Assembly (NCBI GenBank): GCA_016712565.1
Contig: JADJQU010000005.1
Span: 124,001-188,000 of the forward strand
Length of the DNA: 64,000 bases
Reading direction: 5' to 3'
From: Planctomycetota bacterium
Lineage (GTDB): Bacteria; Planctomycetota; UBA1135; GCA-002686595
A program made the translations under genes and the position numbers. Each line of letters starts with the position of its first letter. Position 1 is the stretch's first letter. The notes under the pieces are model-generated. The model searched no databases and was not told the DNA's origin. It saw nothing but the letters and a program-made list of their open reading frames with translations. Shown here piece after piece: positions 63,418-64,000 of this stretch.

Positions 63418-64000
63418 CAGACGGCCTCCACTCCGTAGACGTCCCGGTACAACTCGGCGAGCGAGAGTTGGCCGTACTCGACCGACTCGGGCGGCGGCAG
63501 GTCGCGCTGGGCGAAGATCAGGGCCAGGAGCGCCCGCGGATCGCCCTCGGGCAGGGTCACGATCGCGCGCCGCCCGCGAACCACTGCCCGCACGGGACCG
63601 GGGGACGGGCCCTTTCCCTGGCCGCCGAGACCCTCGAGCACCGCGAGGATCGCCGCGGCCCGCTCGGGAATTTCCAGGGCCGAGCCGTAGTCGAGCCGCA
63701 GGGTGCGGGCGGCCTGGGCGCGCACGCCGGCGGAATCCTCGCTGCGCACCAGGCGCCCCTGGTGCAGGAACAGCATGCGCGACGAGGCGCGGTCCACCTC
63801 GCCCAGGTGGTGGGAGGAGAGCAGGATCGTGGTGCCCCGGGCCGCGTCGCGCTCGATCAACTCGAGGATCGCGCCGCGGCGCGAGGGATCGAGGCCCTCG
63901 CTGGGCTCGTCGAGAATGCGCACGGGGACCCGCGGCGCCATGGCGGCGCAGAACAGCAGCTGGCGCTTCATGCCGTGGCTGTAGGTGCGCACCCGATGGT
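63417..64000 (-). CDS. ABC transporter ATP-binding protein, C-terminal part (runs off window)
   Basis: Partial. The Walker A region lies beyond base 64000. Visible are an ABC signature-like segment YSHGMKRQLLF, Walker B VRILDEPSEGLDP, and the switch His in LLSSHHLGEVD. A C-terminal about 100-residue extension follows. It pairs with the ABC-2 permease downstream (overlap of 1 nt), making a two-component exporter. Confidence 0.92.
   Translation of the reverse strand, partial: HRVRTYSHGMKRQLLFCAAMAPRVPVRILDEPSEGLDPSRRGAILELIERDAARGTTILLSSHHLGEVDRASSRMLFLHQGRLVRSEDSAGVRAQAARTLRLDYGSALEIPERAAAILAVLEGLGGQGKGPSPGPVRAVVRGRRAIVTLPEGDPRALLALIFAQRDLPPPESVEYGQLSLAELYRDVYGVEAV

Overview
The window is a GC-rich (roughly 70 percent), gene-dense bacterial chromosome segment. 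It encodes a Gram-negative envelope (LpxB, an OmpA-type lipoprotein, several SPase II lipoproteins). It also has a DUF1573 protein, a tricorn-type protease, a formylglycine-enzyme-fold lipoprotein, secreted HEAT/von Willebrand and thioredoxin-fold/TPR proteins, and a Rho factor with a very long RG-rich N-terminal arm. This mix best fits a deep-branching member of the Planctomycetota or a related PVC-type lineage. That assignment is inferred from family content only; Myxococcota-like lineages are not excluded.

Layout. 1-1460 (minus): start of pyruvate phosphate dikinase, preceded by a small lipoprotein. 1.8-9.2 kb: DUF1573 protein, then a type IV pilus/type II secretion motor block (PilB/GspE, PilT, second PilB/GspE, PilC/GspF). 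9.3-13.7 kb: orphan sensor kinase, two coupled CNNM/CorC membrane proteins, a small exported protein. 13.8-17.6 kb: membrane-tethered helix-turn-helix protein, OmpA lipoprotein, FGE-fold lipoprotein, rsmA. 18.3-26.4 kb: information processing (dnaG, rpoD, a zinc-ribbon coiled coil, yhcC-type radical SAM, selB). 26.4-34.2 kb: M28 peptidase, a giant Pro/Ala-rich single-pass protein, tricorn-like protease. 34.2-35.6 kb: an intact insertion sequence with perfect 24-bp inverted repeats. 35.6-43.4 kb: small membrane protein, CehA/McbA metallohydrolase, HEAT-vWA protein, tRNA-Pro(CGG), thioredoxin-fold/TPR protein. 43.38-43.54 kb: a 160-bp MITE-like element sharing the IS ends. 44.1-48.1 kb: rho and a GT39-like membrane protein. 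48.1-57.5 kb: S9 peptidase, signal peptidase I, SDR, FAH-like protein, squalene-cyclase-repeat protein, nitroreductase, endonuclease/phosphatase-fold lipoprotein. 57.2-60.9 kb: lpxB, an ECF sigma/anti-sigma/YbjQ operon, a TPR membrane protein. 61-64 kb: SnoaL-like protein, di-heme peroxidase, ABC-2 transporter (cut by the window end).

Two themes stand out. First, the IS and the MITE share ends, and at three of four ends the inverted repeat lies 1-2 nt after a TGA stop codon of the neighbouring gene. Second, five genes are broken by single small indels (CNNM2, rsmA, rho, tricorn, probably the M28 peptidase). Rho and rsmA are normally conserved, and most indels sit in C or G runs, so consensus error is more likely than real pseudogenes. 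A further pattern is a -10-like TAnnnT box 6-8 nt before the start codon of several genes, which suggests leaderless mRNAs. Housekeeping operons are tightly coupled through 1-4 nt stop/start overlaps.
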